NCBI RefSeq assembly: GCF_002811475.1 | Contig: NZ_NPDL01000007.1 | Coordinates: forward strand, 186,001-250,000 | DNA length: 64,000 nucleotides | Direction of reading: 5' to 3' | From: Leptospira hartskeerlii | GTDB taxonomy: Bacteria; Spirochaetota; Leptospiria; Leptospirales; Leptospiraceae | Part shown: one piece after another, positions 36,864-45,384 of the stretch | Layout of the letters: each line of letters opens with the position of its first letter | Numbering within the stretch: the first letter of the stretch is position 1 | The notes under the pieces: generated by a model | Databases searched by the model: none | The model's input: the letters and a program-made list of their open reading frames with translations, nothing else | Told to the model about the DNA's origin: nothing | Translations under genes and position numbers: made by a program

Positions 36864-37670
36864 TTACAATTTCAAACCCTGATCCCATAGGATCAGGGCA
36901 GACACAACTAACGTGAAATACCCGAAGCCAATTTTTAAATATCTTTCATTCATTTGAGATGAAAGATTCTGACCTAAAAGCATTCCTGAGATTCCTAAGC
37001 CACAAATAGTTAGAAGGAGGGGACAATTTTCATTTTGAACTGATCCGAAACTGATTGTGAATCCAAATAGTGAATTTACTGTAATTATAGCGAGTGATGT
37101 TCCAATCGCCTGCCGTATCGGAAACTTGAATAGAATTACAAGAGCTGGAATGATAAGGAAACCTCCTCCGGCACCTACAAATCCTGTGATCATGCCTACT
37201 ATCAGTCCTTTGAGTCCGATGGCAAAAAAGTTATATGAAAATGGGTTGAGTTTAGATGATTCTTCGACGATTGGACTCGCGGAACGAATCATTGCCCAGG
37301 AACTGAAAATCATTATGATTGCGAAAATGATCATTACAAACAAAGGTTTTGTTAGTGTGATCCCGAAATTTGAAATCAATACGTTTGGAAGTGAAGGAAG
37401 GAGGAAATATCTCGCTATGTAAATTCCCAAGAAACTTGGTGCCGCAAAATATATTCCACCTTTTATATTCGTATTTCCTTTTTTGATTTGGATTATTGCT
37501 CCGAAGAATGCAACTATTCCAACCACGAAGAGTGAGTTTGTTGTGGCGAAAATTGCATCTTGTCCAAAAAAATAGAAAAGAATGGGAACTGTGAGGATGG
37601 AACCTCCGGCGCCGATCAAACCGAGCAGTATTCCCATGATAAAGGAAGAAATGTATCCTAAGATCAGCAT
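36864..37670 (-). CDS. TauE/SafE family anion exporter
   Basis: 268 residues with about eight membrane helices. The family repeats are visible as GILLGLIGAGGSILTVPILFYF near the N-terminus and GMITGFVGAGGGFLIIPALVIL in the middle. Members move sulfite, sulfoacetate or other sulfur oxyanions. It is the last gene of the sulfur operon, six bases after a YeeE-type gene, so export of sulfite made by the upstream persulfide dioxygenase is a reasonable inference. Its 3' end encodes a perfect hairpin, CCCTGATCC-cata-GGATCAGGG (36878-36899). Confidence 0.88.
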   Translation of the reverse strand: MLILGYISSFIMGILLGLIGAGGSILTVPILFYFFGQDAIFATTNSLFVVGIVAFFGAIIQIKKGNTNIKGGIYFAAPSFLGIYIARYFLLPSLPNVLISNFGITLTKPLFVMIIFAIIMIFSSWAMIRSASPIVEESSKLNPFSYNFFAIGLKGLIVGMITGFVGAGGGFLIIPALVILFKFPIRQAIGTSLAIITVNSLFGFTISFGSVQNENCPLLLTICGLGISGMLLGQNLSSQMNERYLKIGFGYFTLVVSALILWDQGLKL

Positions 37671-37676
37671 AGTAGT

Positions 37677-38114
37677 TTATTCTAATCTACTTTTCAAATT
37701 CGTGTTTTTATCCAGGACCCAGAATAGTAGCATTCCTAAGATAATACTTACGAAAACAATAAGCGGCCTTGTTTCAAAGCTTGCAAGAGTAGTGACCGAA
37801 ACTGTAGGGCAATAACCTCCAAGTCCCCAGCCAATTCCGAAAATTAAACTACCGATGATCAAAGCAGGAGTGATCTCTTGCCTGGTCGGGATAAACCAAT
37901 CCTTCGAGAACATTGGAGTTTTTCTTTTTCGTATTAATTTGTAAGTTATGAAATGAACCCCGACTGCTCCTGCCATCGTAAATAAAAGAGTAGGATTCCA
38001 TTTTCCGAATACATCTAAAAATCCTATTATGTTCGCAGGTTGTAAAATCCCTGACAAACCTAAACCAACTGCAAATAATAAACCTACGATCAGTGCTCCA
38101 ATATTATATTTCAT
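37677..38114 (-). CDS. YeeE/YedE family sulfur transport protein, half 2
   Basis: 145 residues, about four membrane helices. It has the opening GALIVGLLFAVGLGLSG and the conserved GIGWGLGGYCPTVSV, where the Cys-Pro is typical of the second half of YeeE/YedE transporters (also DUF6691). Paired half-size proteins of this kind (PmpA/PmpB type) carry sulfane sulfur or thiosulfate across the inner membrane. Its start overlaps the stop of the other half by four bases. Confidence 0.85.
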   Translation of the reverse strand: MKYNIGALIVGLLFAVGLGLSGILQPANIIGFLDVFGKWNPTLLFTMAGAVGVHFITYKLIRKRKTPMFSKDWFIPTRQEITPALIIGSLIFGIGWGLGGYCPTVSVTTLASFETRPLIVFVSIILGMLLFWVLDKNTNLKSRLE

Positions 38115-38536
38115 ACGAGTAGTCCTGTTTTTCTGAGAAGTATGACTGCTGCCATTCCCGCAGTCATGAATACGATTGTTGCAACTATGGATCTTGGAGA
38201 AACTCTACTGACCCCACAAACTCCATGTCCGCTTGTGCATCCTCCTCCTAACATTGCACCGAATCCGACAAGTATCCCTGCAATCGCACCGATCCATGCT
38301 TTTGTTTGTAGTTCCACAGCTAAGAGTTCTGGCGCTGTAAATTTTAAGGAAAGACCACCTAAGAGTAATCCAACTATAAAATACCATCTCCAAGCTAGAT
38401 CACCTTTGATAGGGACTAATACACCGTATACAATGCTACTGACTCCGGTCACTCTTCCATTCCATAAAAGCATTAAAGAAACAGCGATACCGATCACTAC
38501 TCCGCCGACGAGACCCATTACCCATTCTGTTGCCAT
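38111..38536 (-). CDS. YeeE/YedE family sulfur transport protein, half 1
   Basis: 141 residues, about four membrane helices, with the signature GAMLGGGCTSGHGVCGVSR that carries the conserved cysteines thought to handle sulfur. Its partner half follows with a four-base overlap, so the two should assemble together. Located five bases after the persulfide dioxygenase gene. Confidence 0.87.
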   Translation of the reverse strand: MATEWVMGLVGGVVIGIAVSLMLLWNGRVTGVSSIVYGVLVPIKGDLAWRWYFIVGLLLGGLSLKFTAPELLAVELQTKAWIGAIAGILVGFGAMLGGGCTSGHGVCGVSRVSPRSIVATIVFMTAGMAAVILLRKTGLLV

Positions 38537-38541
38537 TCTTA

Positions 38542-39582
38542 TTACTCCTTAGGCAGGTATTTCTCATTCCAATTCACCATCCCTCCCGCCATATTGGATG
38601 TGAATTTATAACCTAAACGAATGCTTTCTTCTGTGGCTTGCCTGGAACGTTTGCCGCTACGACATACGAAGATGATCTCCTCGAAACGATCTCCAGTTTC
38701 TAAAAATTTAGTTAAATCAGAGCCTAACGTAATAAGTTGAGAAGTTCGAATATGGCCTAAGTCCCCGTGGAATTCCTCCTGAGAACGTACATCTATGATT
38801 TTTACGTTTCCAATTTTCTTGAATACATCTTCGTTCAAAACAGTAGGAATTCCTGATATACTTTGAGGATTCATTGTTCTTACGATTTCCAAACTTCCAC
38901 ATCCTGCGTTCGCAGGGAGCGCTAAATGCATCTTTTTGGGAGTGGTAAGTTGCAGTTCTTCCATGATCTTTTGGAATTCTTCTTTCGAGCGATTTCCTCC
39001 GATCCTTGGATTTAATTTCTTTTCTATTGCGATTGTCGTACTGGTTAAACCTTTGTAATCGTGTGCCGGATAAACTTTGGTTTCATCAGGGAGGAAGAAT
39101 AATTTTTGAGTGATACTATCATACAATTTCGCGGAAGATCCTTCTTGGAAGTCCGTCCTACCAGTACCGCGGATCAAAAGTGAATCTCCTGTGAACACCA
39201 TTCCTTCGAATAGGAAACTCATACAGGCGTTCGTATGTCCCGGAGTCGCGATCGCTTTTATATTTTTGTTTCCAAGTGGAAGAATACGCCCGTCTTCTAA
39301 CAAAATATCCGCACAATCCATTTCTGCCAATGCGCTCACTGCTGTTTGAGCCATAGTGTTTTTTCGGATCTCGGAAGCTCCGGTGATATGATCTGCATGA
39401 ATATGTGTTTCTAAGATATACATTAGATAAAGACCTAATTCTCGGATCAGTTTTAGATCTCTATCCACAGTTTCCCAAACCGGATCTATGATTGCCGCTT
39501 CTTTGGTTTCCATATCTGCGATCAAATAAGTGTAAGTCGAAGATTGGGATTCGAATAGCTGGTAAAAAAGAACGTTCTTCAT
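38542..39582 (-). CDS. persulfide dioxygenase-rhodanese fusion (ETHE1/CstB-like)
   Basis: 346 residues. The metallo-beta-lactamase domain (about 1-240) has the iron-binding LETHIHADHITGA motif, GHTNACMSF, MVFTGDSLLIRGTGRTDFQ and VYPAHDYKG, the ETHE1-type set. The rhodanese domain (about 250-346) has the active-site loop VCRSGKRSRQ with a catalytic Cys. It would oxidise glutathione- or other persulfides to sulfite and transfer sulfur in the cytoplasm. First gene of a four-gene operon with sulfur transporters, so a sulfide or sulfane-sulfur detoxification unit is indicated. Confidence 0.92.
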   Translation of the reverse strand: MKNVLFYQLFESQSSTYTYLIADMETKEAAIIDPVWETVDRDLKLIRELGLYLMYILETHIHADHITGASEIRKNTMAQTAVSALAEMDCADILLEDGRILPLGNKNIKAIATPGHTNACMSFLFEGMVFTGDSLLIRGTGRTDFQEGSSAKLYDSITQKLFFLPDETKVYPAHDYKGLTSTTIAIEKKLNPRIGGNRSKEEFQKIMEELQLTTPKKMHLALPANAGCGSLEIVRTMNPQSISGIPTVLNEDVFKKIGNVKIIDVRSQEEFHGDLGHIRTSQLITLGSDLTKFLETGDRFEEIIFVCRSGKRSRQATEESIRLGYKFTSNMAGGMVNWNEKYLPKE

Positions 39583-39608
39583 TTTTTGTTTTTGCCCTTT
39601 GTAACGTG

Positions 39609-39654
39609 CATATACAACAATATATGACTCATCGATCGGTATTCCTTGTATAAT
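39609..39654. promoter_or_regulatory. divergent control region: palindrome and -10 element
   Basis: CATATA-caacaa-TATATG (39609-39626) lies 27-44 bases ahead of the persulfide dioxygenase start and could be the site of a sulfide-responsive repressor, although no such regulator gene is next to it. On the plus strand TATAAT (39649-39654) could serve the cyclase gene, but its -35 (TGACTC) is weak. Confidence 0.35.
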
Positions 39655-39769
39655 CCTGCAATTGTTTGGAAAAAATTTATAGAGGCGGTGTGATTTTTTG
39701 TGAATGTGCAGAATTATACAAACAACTGCTCTTTTTCTATCAGTCCATTAAGAAAATGAGAGTTACGAT

Positions 39770-40924
39770 ATGATAACGAAAGAACGAGATAGACTTCACA
39801 AGGACGGGCTCATCAATTTCTCGATGGCGTTTACTGCTGCTGGGTTTTTATGGAGCTTTTTATATTTTATTTTAGGTTTTCCTCAATCTGCTATGATCCC
39901 CGGAGGTTATGCAGTCTTAAGTTTATTAAGCTTATTTTTTGTTTTCGCTACGGGTAAGTATTTGGCATTTAGATTTCTTCAGTTTCTTTTTATCCTTATA
40001 CTCCCTGTACTTTTACAATTGAGCCTGGGCGGTTTTGAAAATTCAGGAGCAGTCATCATTTGGGCGATTCTCTGTCCGCTTGGTGCTCTTTCTTTTGCAC
40101 CGGTCCGCCAAGGTTTAGTATGGTTTGGATTATTCCTGGTCGTTTTGGTTTTAACCGGATTAGCTGAATTTTATCTGCAGTTACCTATACCAAGGGTAGA
40201 ACGGAATTTGCAGATATTGTTTTTTGTGATCAATATTGTAGGAGCAGGAACATTAACTTTTTTCAGCTTATTCTATTTTATTTCTAAAAATAAACAAGAG
40301 CATGATCGAGCTGAGAATCTTCTGCTGAATATTCTTCCCGAGCCTATAGCAGAAAGATTAAAAAGAAACCCGTCTACGATTGCAGATGGATACAAAATTG
40401 TTTCTATATTATTTGCAGATATAGAGAACTTCACTGCGATTTCCCAAAAGGTATCTCCTGAAACTTTGGTACATTTTCTTAACGATGTATTTTCACATTT
40501 TGATCTTCTGGCTGAAAAATACGGAATGGAAAAAATAAAAACGATCGGAGATGCTTACATGGCAGTTTCTGGTATTCCGATTTGGAATGAAGATCATGCG
40601 GAAAGGGCAATGCAGATGGCATTAGAAATGCAAAAGTTTGTAAAGACCTTACATGATCCATCCGGAAAACCTTTAAGAATGCGGATTGGTATCCATTCAG
40701 GGCCAGTTGTAGCAGGAGTGATCGGTAAGAAAAAATTTGCGTACGATCTTTGGGGTGATGCTGTAAATACCGCTAGTCGTTTAGAATCTCATGGTGTACC
40801 AGGTAGGATCCAGATCTCAGAAACAACGTATGATCTACTCGAAGATACTTCTCAGATAGAAATTCGAAGATTAATAGATGTGAAAGGTAAGGGGGAAATG
40901 AGAGCATACCTTAGCTATGATTAA
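39770..40924 (+). CDS. membrane-bound class III adenylate cyclase
   Basis: 384 residues. Six hydrophobic helices (about 15-165) precede the cyclase domain (about 200-384). The latter has both metal aspartates (ILFADIENFTAIS and IKTIGDAYMAVSG), the adenine-selecting Lys in EKIKTIGD, the Asp in YDLWGDAVNTASRLE and the transition-state Arg in the same motif. All catalytic residues look intact, and Lys/Asp suggests ATP rather than GTP. Leptospira carries many such cyclases (established). It converges on an AraC gene with a four-base overlap of stops. Confidence 0.92.
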   Translation: MITKERDRLHKDGLINFSMAFTAAGFLWSFLYFILGFPQSAMIPGGYAVLSLLSLFFVFATGKYLAFRFLQFLFILILPVLLQLSLGGFENSGAVIIWAILCPLGALSFAPVRQGLVWFGLFLVVLVLTGLAEFYLQLPIPRVERNLQILFFVINIVGAGTLTFFSLFYFISKNKQEHDRAENLLLNILPEPIAERLKRNPSTIADGYKIVSILFADIENFTAISQKVSPETLVHFLNDVFSHFDLLAEKYGMEKIKTIGDAYMAVSGIPIWNEDHAERAMQMALEMQKFVKTLHDPSGKPLRMRIGIHSGPVVAGVIGKKKFAYDLWGDAVNTASRLESHGVPGRIQISETTYDLLEDTSQIEIRRLIDVKGKGEMRAYLSYD

Positions 40925-41805
40925 GCTTCTGCGTAACTTGCGGGAACTTCTATGAATGATCTCAAATGTCTTGTGCTTCTGAATATTTCGGAAGGAGGTA
41001 ATCCGAATGTGGCACGAAAGGTCCGTGTAAAGTGTGCAGAATCGAAAAAACCTGCGCGATGTGCGGAATCAGTATGGCTCATTCCGTGCAAAAGCGAATA
41101 CACGGTTAACTTAAGCCTGAACCAAGTTCTAAAAGAATGGAATGGAATGCCGATTTCCTTTTTAAATTGATGTTCCAAATTGGAAACGGACATTCCTGCA
41201 AATTCCGCCAGATCTTTTGCTGAGTGATCTTCATGCGGCATTGTAGTGATCAATTCTACGATCTTTTGGATACGAGGGTCGATCATTCTTGCATCATTCT
41301 TCACGATCGGAGGGATTTGATTCAATAATTCTAATATTACTTCTTCTGAACTGGAATCTTCGGAAAGGATTTGATTTATCTTGCTGAATAATTGCTCTTC
41401 TTCCCTTAAGGAAATAAAAATACCATCGGTTTCACTTTCTAAATTAGATGCTCTTAACGATTCATAGTTAGGACTGCTTAAATCCATAAAGAGCAATATG
41501 CAGAACTTTCCTGAAAAACGAATAGAATGGTCCACCATCGGTGGAATGAGCGCTGAACGAAAACTAATCCAATCAGTATCATTTAAAGAAATTTGGAATT
41601 CTCCATCCAAACTGATACAGACTGTAGCCGCTGCTCTTCGACGCAATGTTAGATCCGGAAGATAGCCCGCAAACAAACAACGACTTCCCCAAATACAAAT
41701 CCTTTCCTGTCGTTCGAGTGGGCGAGAATTAATTTCCATTATAAGAGCCTGTAAAGTTTTTATCGAAGGTTGCAGAATTATACAAGGAGCTTTCATCATC
41801 TGCAA
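40921..41805 (-). CDS. AraC family transcriptional regulator
   Basis: 294 residues. The C-terminal HTH pair (about 190-285) reads HSAKDLAEFAGMSVSNLEHQ and SAHRAGFFDSAHFTRTFRAT. The N-terminal part (about 20-170) looks like a small cupin sensor without a recognised ligand. It is divergent from the methyltransferase gene with 94 bases between starts, so that gene is its likely target. Confidence 0.88.
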   Translation of the reverse strand: MQMMKAPCIILQPSIKTLQALIMEINSRPLERQERICIWGSRCLFAGYLPDLTLRRRAAATVCISLDGEFQISLNDTDWISFRSALIPPMVDHSIRFSGKFCILLFMDLSSPNYESLRASNLESETDGIFISLREEEQLFSKINQILSEDSSSEEVILELLNQIPPIVKNDARMIDPRIQKIVELITTMPHEDHSAKDLAEFAGMSVSNLEHQFKKEIGIPFHSFRTWFRLKLTVYSLLHGMSHTDSAHRAGFFDSAHFTRTFRATFGLPPSEIFRSTRHLRSFIEVPASYAEA

Positions 41806-41899
41806 ATATAATCATCTTGTCACTGAGAATTTATTCTACCTGCATATCGGGTGGAAGGTTGGAAAGAATATACTACTCTATAATAGGATTTACACTTAT

Positions 41900-42745
41900 A
41901 TGATAAAACAGGCCTTGGAATCTAAACCCGAAAATCCAAATAAAACGTTATGGGAGAAAGGTGATTTTACTGAGATCGCTTCTTTGATGCGCAGGTCAGG
42001 AGAAGAACTTGTAACCAATCTTGGAATAAAATCTCCGTTGAAAATTTTAGATTTAGGATCAGGAGATGGAACTACTGCAATTCCACTTGCAAGGACCGGC
42101 TCAGAAGTGGTCGGGATAGACATTGCAAGGAACTTAGTGGATGCAGGGAATAAGCGAGCAAAAGAAGAAGTTCTATCCAATCTAAAGTTTCAAGAAGGAG
42201 ATGCATGTAATTTAAAAGAAGTCCCGGATCATTCTTTTGATTTAACTCTTTCTATATTCGGTGCAATGTTCGCTCCTAAACCGTTTGACGTTGCAAGTGA
42301 AATGGTGCGAGTTACAAAGCAGGGAGGCCGTATAGTAATGGGGAACTGGATCCCAAATGATCCTACTTCATTTGTTTCTCAATTATTAAAGATAAGCGCT
42401 TCCTTCTCACCTCCGCCTCCGGAAGGTTTTGTGAGCCCGATGACTTGGGGAATGAAATCTTATGTTATGGATTATTTTGTTAGGGCTGGAGTGAAAGAGG
42501 AAAAAATTTCCTTACTCAAAGACAAATATAGTTTTATTTCGCAGGATAAAAGCCCGGAAGATTTGATAGAATTACTCGGAAAATTTTACGGTCCAACAAT
42601 GAACGCTTTTGAGGCGGCGGAGAAGAACGGTAAACTCCATGAGTTACGTAAACAACTCATGGAGCTAGCAAATGAGCAAAATCAAAGTGGTAACGTCGGA
42701 GTTTCCATCCCTGCTACTTTTTTGAAAGTAATAGTGGATCTATAA
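41900..42745 (+). CDS. SAM-dependent methyltransferase
   Basis: 281 residues. Motif I is ILDLGSGDGTTAIPLARTGS, then VVGIDIARNLVDAG, DLTLSIFGAMFAPKPFDVAS and RVTKQGGRIVMGNW. The whole resembles UbiE/Methyltransf_11 proteins often found beside AraC or MerR regulators. A TATAAT (41879-41884) lies 15 bases before the ATG, which would leave a very short leader with AGGA as ribosome site. The substrate is unknown. Confidence 0.87.
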   Translation: MIKQALESKPENPNKTLWEKGDFTEIASLMRRSGEELVTNLGIKSPLKILDLGSGDGTTAIPLARTGSEVVGIDIARNLVDAGNKRAKEEVLSNLKFQEGDACNLKEVPDHSFDLTLSIFGAMFAPKPFDVASEMVRVTKQGGRIVMGNWIPNDPTSFVSQLLKISASFSPPPPEGFVSPMTWGMKSYVMDYFVRAGVKEEKISLLKDKYSFISQDKSPEDLIELLGKFYGPTMNAFEAAEKNGKLHELRKQLMELANEQNQSGNVGVSIPATFLKVIVDL

Positions 42746-42756
42746 AGATAGTTGTT

Positions 42757-45282
42757 TCAGTTTTCTTTTTTATAAAAAAGAAATTTTGCGAATTCGGCCG
42801 AGCCTACGTAGAGTAAGATTATTCCGAGTAAGTAACCGTAAAATAATAATGGGAGACGGCCGAAGCCGAATGTTTCCGCGAAGGGAAGATAGGGGATCGC
42901 AAATACAAAACCAACACAGAGAATTGTTGCGCCTAAGAGTAATTTTCCAGGTCTGCTCCTATAAAAAACTTTTTTAGTACGGATAACTAAAACGATTAGG
43001 CTCGCGGAAACCACTGATTCGATAAACCATCCGGTTTGGAACTGCGTTTCGTTCGCCCCAAGGCCGAATAGTAACAGGCCGAATGTCGCATAATCAAAAA
43101 GGGAACTTAGGAAGCCGAATACAAGCATGAATCTGCCGATAAACTTGATGTCCCATTTACGCGGGCGGATGATCCAGTTTTGGTCCACCTCGTCCGAAGC
43201 AATTGTCATTTCCGGTAGATCAGTTAATAAATTTGTCAATAAGATCTGCTTCGGCAGGAGTGGAAGGTAACTTAAGAAGGCTGAGGCTCCTGCTACGCTG
43301 AACATATTTCCGAAATTCGCACTGGTCGCCATAAATACGTATTTGAGGGTATTCGCAAACGTTACGCGTCCTTCTTTGACTCCATCCAATAAAACCGCCA
43401 AATTTTTTTCTAATAAGACGATATCTGCTGCTTCTTTTGCAACATCCACTGCGGAGTCCACGGATATACCTACGTCAGCAGAGTGTAGTGCGGAAGCGTC
43501 GTTGATTCCGTCCCCAATATATCCAACTACATGGTCCGCCTTTTTTAGCGCTAATATGATCCTTTGTTTTTGATTCGGTTCGATCTCCGCGAATACATCT
43601 GTTTGTTCTGCTCGTACTCTTAAGGCCTCTTCTCCAATGCTTTGCAATTCTTGGCCGGTAAGTATCGATGAACAGGAAATTCCCACCGACTTGGCAACCT
43701 GCTCAGCGATCCATCTGTTGTCACCGGTAATCATTTTCAGACGTATACCCAAATCCCTTAAGTTCTGGATTGTGTTTTGGATTCCTACTTTTGCAGAATC
43801 TGAAAAAGCTACAAATCCTAAGAATATCATGGAAGATTCGATCTCATAGTCGACTGGATCGTTCTCATTAATTTCTTTAACGGCGATCCCAATCGTACGA
43901 TATCCGTTCCGACTGAACGTTTCGTATACCGTTTGGATGGATTCCAATTCTTTTGAAATGGGTAGTATCTGCCCTTGCGAATCTATATAACGATCACAAA
44001 TCTCCAAAAGGGGAACGCTTGCACCTTTGCATATTGCAGTACGTTTTCCATCGATCTCGGCAATTACTGTGATCCTTTTTCTATGAAAGTCATAAGAGAG
44101 TTCTCCGGATTTGGGGATCGTATCGGATGAGATCGAACATGCTTGGCTAATTGCTAGATCCATAGGATTTTGGAAACCGCTCTGCAGGTTAGCGTTGATC
44201 GATGCAAATTTTAATACATCTTGGTTTGGATTCCCATTCGGATCTACACTTGTATGTACTCTGACGACTCCTTCCGTCAGTGTTCCCGTTTTGTCAGAAC
44301 AGAGTACGTCCATACTACCGAAGTTTTCGATGGAGTTCAGACGTTTTACGATTACCTTTTTTCGGCTCATTTGTTTGGCGCCTTGGGCCAAGTTTACGTT
44401 AATGATAGCCGGTAATAGTTGTGGTGTAAGTCCTACTGCAATTGCTAACGCAAATAAGAAGGAGTCTAAGATCGGTTTTTCCAATAAAACGTTAATTCCC
44501 AGGATTACCAATACTAAGCCCAAAGTAATTTCCAGAAGAAGGTTACCGAATTTGCGGATCCCTTTTTCGAATTCGGTTTCCGGCTTTCGTTCGTTCAATC
44601 GTTTGTAGATTTCTCCGAACTGAGTATGTTTTCCGGTCGCATAGATAAGAGCCAAACCAGAACCGCTAACAACATGAGAGCCCATGTACAATAAGTTTGA
44701 TCGTTTGGATAATGTTGTTTCTTCCGGTAATGATCCGGGAATTTTTTCCACTGGAAAAGTTTCTCCTGTGAATGCTGCTTCATCCAAAAACAAACGATCA
44801 GAATCTATAAGATAGGCATCCGCAGGTATGATGTCCCCGACTCGCAATCGGATCAGGTCTCCAGGCACTAAAGATTGGGAATCCAGTTCTGATTCGACAT
44901 TGTTTCGGATAGTTGATGCGTTTAATCGAACCATGGACAATAAGGAATGAAGAGAATCGCTTGCACTTTTTTCCTGCCAGTATCCTAAGATGCTGCTCAA
45001 GAAAACAATACATTGGATGATGATTCCGTCGGTAGGGTCGCTTAAAAACCAGGATAAACCGGACGCAAAGAGTAAGATTATTGTGATGGGATTTGCAAAT
45101 TGCCTAAGGAACAAAACGATTCCGGCGACCTTTTGGCCAGAGCTGAAACTATTTTTTCCGTATGTCCTAAGTCGTTCCCTTGCTTCGGATTCGCTAAGGC
45201 CTCTCGGTCCGGAACCGATTTCAGAGAACATTTCCTCTGAGGTATAAGTCCAGTAATTGGGAGGTATTTTCCGGGATTCCAT
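42757..45282 (-). CDS. mgtA: Mg2+-importing P-type ATPase (MgtA/MgtB type)
   Basis: 841 residues. An N-terminal cation-ATPase domain (SEARERLRTYGKNSF), the actuator motif FTGETFPVEK, phosphorylation motif CSDKTGTLTEG, TGDNRWIAEQV and the hinge GYIGDGINDASALHSADVGI are all intact. Ten membrane helices are expected, with NFGNMFSVAGASAFLSYLPL and the LLTNLLTDLPEMTIASDEVD segment characteristic of MgtA. It imports Mg2+ at the inner membrane. I see no Mg2+ riboswitch in the ~100-base gap upstream. No MgtC-like neighbour is visible. Confidence 0.92.
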   Translation of the reverse strand: MESRKIPPNYWTYTSEEMFSEIGSGPRGLSESEARERLRTYGKNSFSSGQKVAGIVLFLRQFANPITIILLFASGLSWFLSDPTDGIIIQCIVFLSSILGYWQEKSASDSLHSLLSMVRLNASTIRNNVESELDSQSLVPGDLIRLRVGDIIPADAYLIDSDRLFLDEAAFTGETFPVEKIPGSLPEETTLSKRSNLLYMGSHVVSGSGLALIYATGKHTQFGEIYKRLNERKPETEFEKGIRKFGNLLLEITLGLVLVILGINVLLEKPILDSFLFALAIAVGLTPQLLPAIINVNLAQGAKQMSRKKVIVKRLNSIENFGSMDVLCSDKTGTLTEGVVRVHTSVDPNGNPNQDVLKFASINANLQSGFQNPMDLAISQACSISSDTIPKSGELSYDFHRKRITVIAEIDGKRTAICKGASVPLLEICDRYIDSQGQILPISKELESIQTVYETFSRNGYRTIGIAVKEINENDPVDYEIESSMIFLGFVAFSDSAKVGIQNTIQNLRDLGIRLKMITGDNRWIAEQVAKSVGISCSSILTGQELQSIGEEALRVRAEQTDVFAEIEPNQKQRIILALKKADHVVGYIGDGINDASALHSADVGISVDSAVDVAKEAADIVLLEKNLAVLLDGVKEGRVTFANTLKYVFMATSANFGNMFSVAGASAFLSYLPLLPKQILLTNLLTDLPEMTIASDEVDQNWIIRPRKWDIKFIGRFMLVFGFLSSLFDYATFGLLLFGLGANETQFQTGWFIESVVSASLIVLVIRTKKVFYRSRPGKLLLGATILCVGFVFAIPYLPFAETFGFGRLPLLFYGYLLGIILLYVGSAEFAKFLFYKKEN

Positions 45283-45333
45283 TCTCTTAGGTTGAGATCC
45301 CTGTATTCTTAGAAAAGTACTAATTCATTCGGA

Positions 45334-45376
45334 AAACCTCCTCCGTCGACGTAAGAACGACAAGCGAAGGAGGTTT
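45334..45376 (-). terminator. Rho-independent terminator after the GH5 gene
   Basis: On the minus strand, AAACCTCCTTCG pairs with CGGAGGAGGTTT (one mismatch), with an inner GTCG/CGAC stem, followed by a short T run (TTTTCC). It lies nine bases past the stop of the glycosidase gene and separates it from mgtA. Confidence 0.7.
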
Positions 45377-45384
45377 GACGTTTA

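Noticed and set aside
36878..36899. Perfect hairpin CCCTGATCC-cata-GGATCAGGG as a terminator for the TMEM175 gene
   Set aside because: It lies inside the convergent SafE coding sequence and has no T run, so I mention it only as a hairpin.
45283..45333. Mg2+ riboswitch ahead of mgtA
   Set aside because: The leader is only about 50 bases before the upstream gene's terminator and shows no M-box-like structure.
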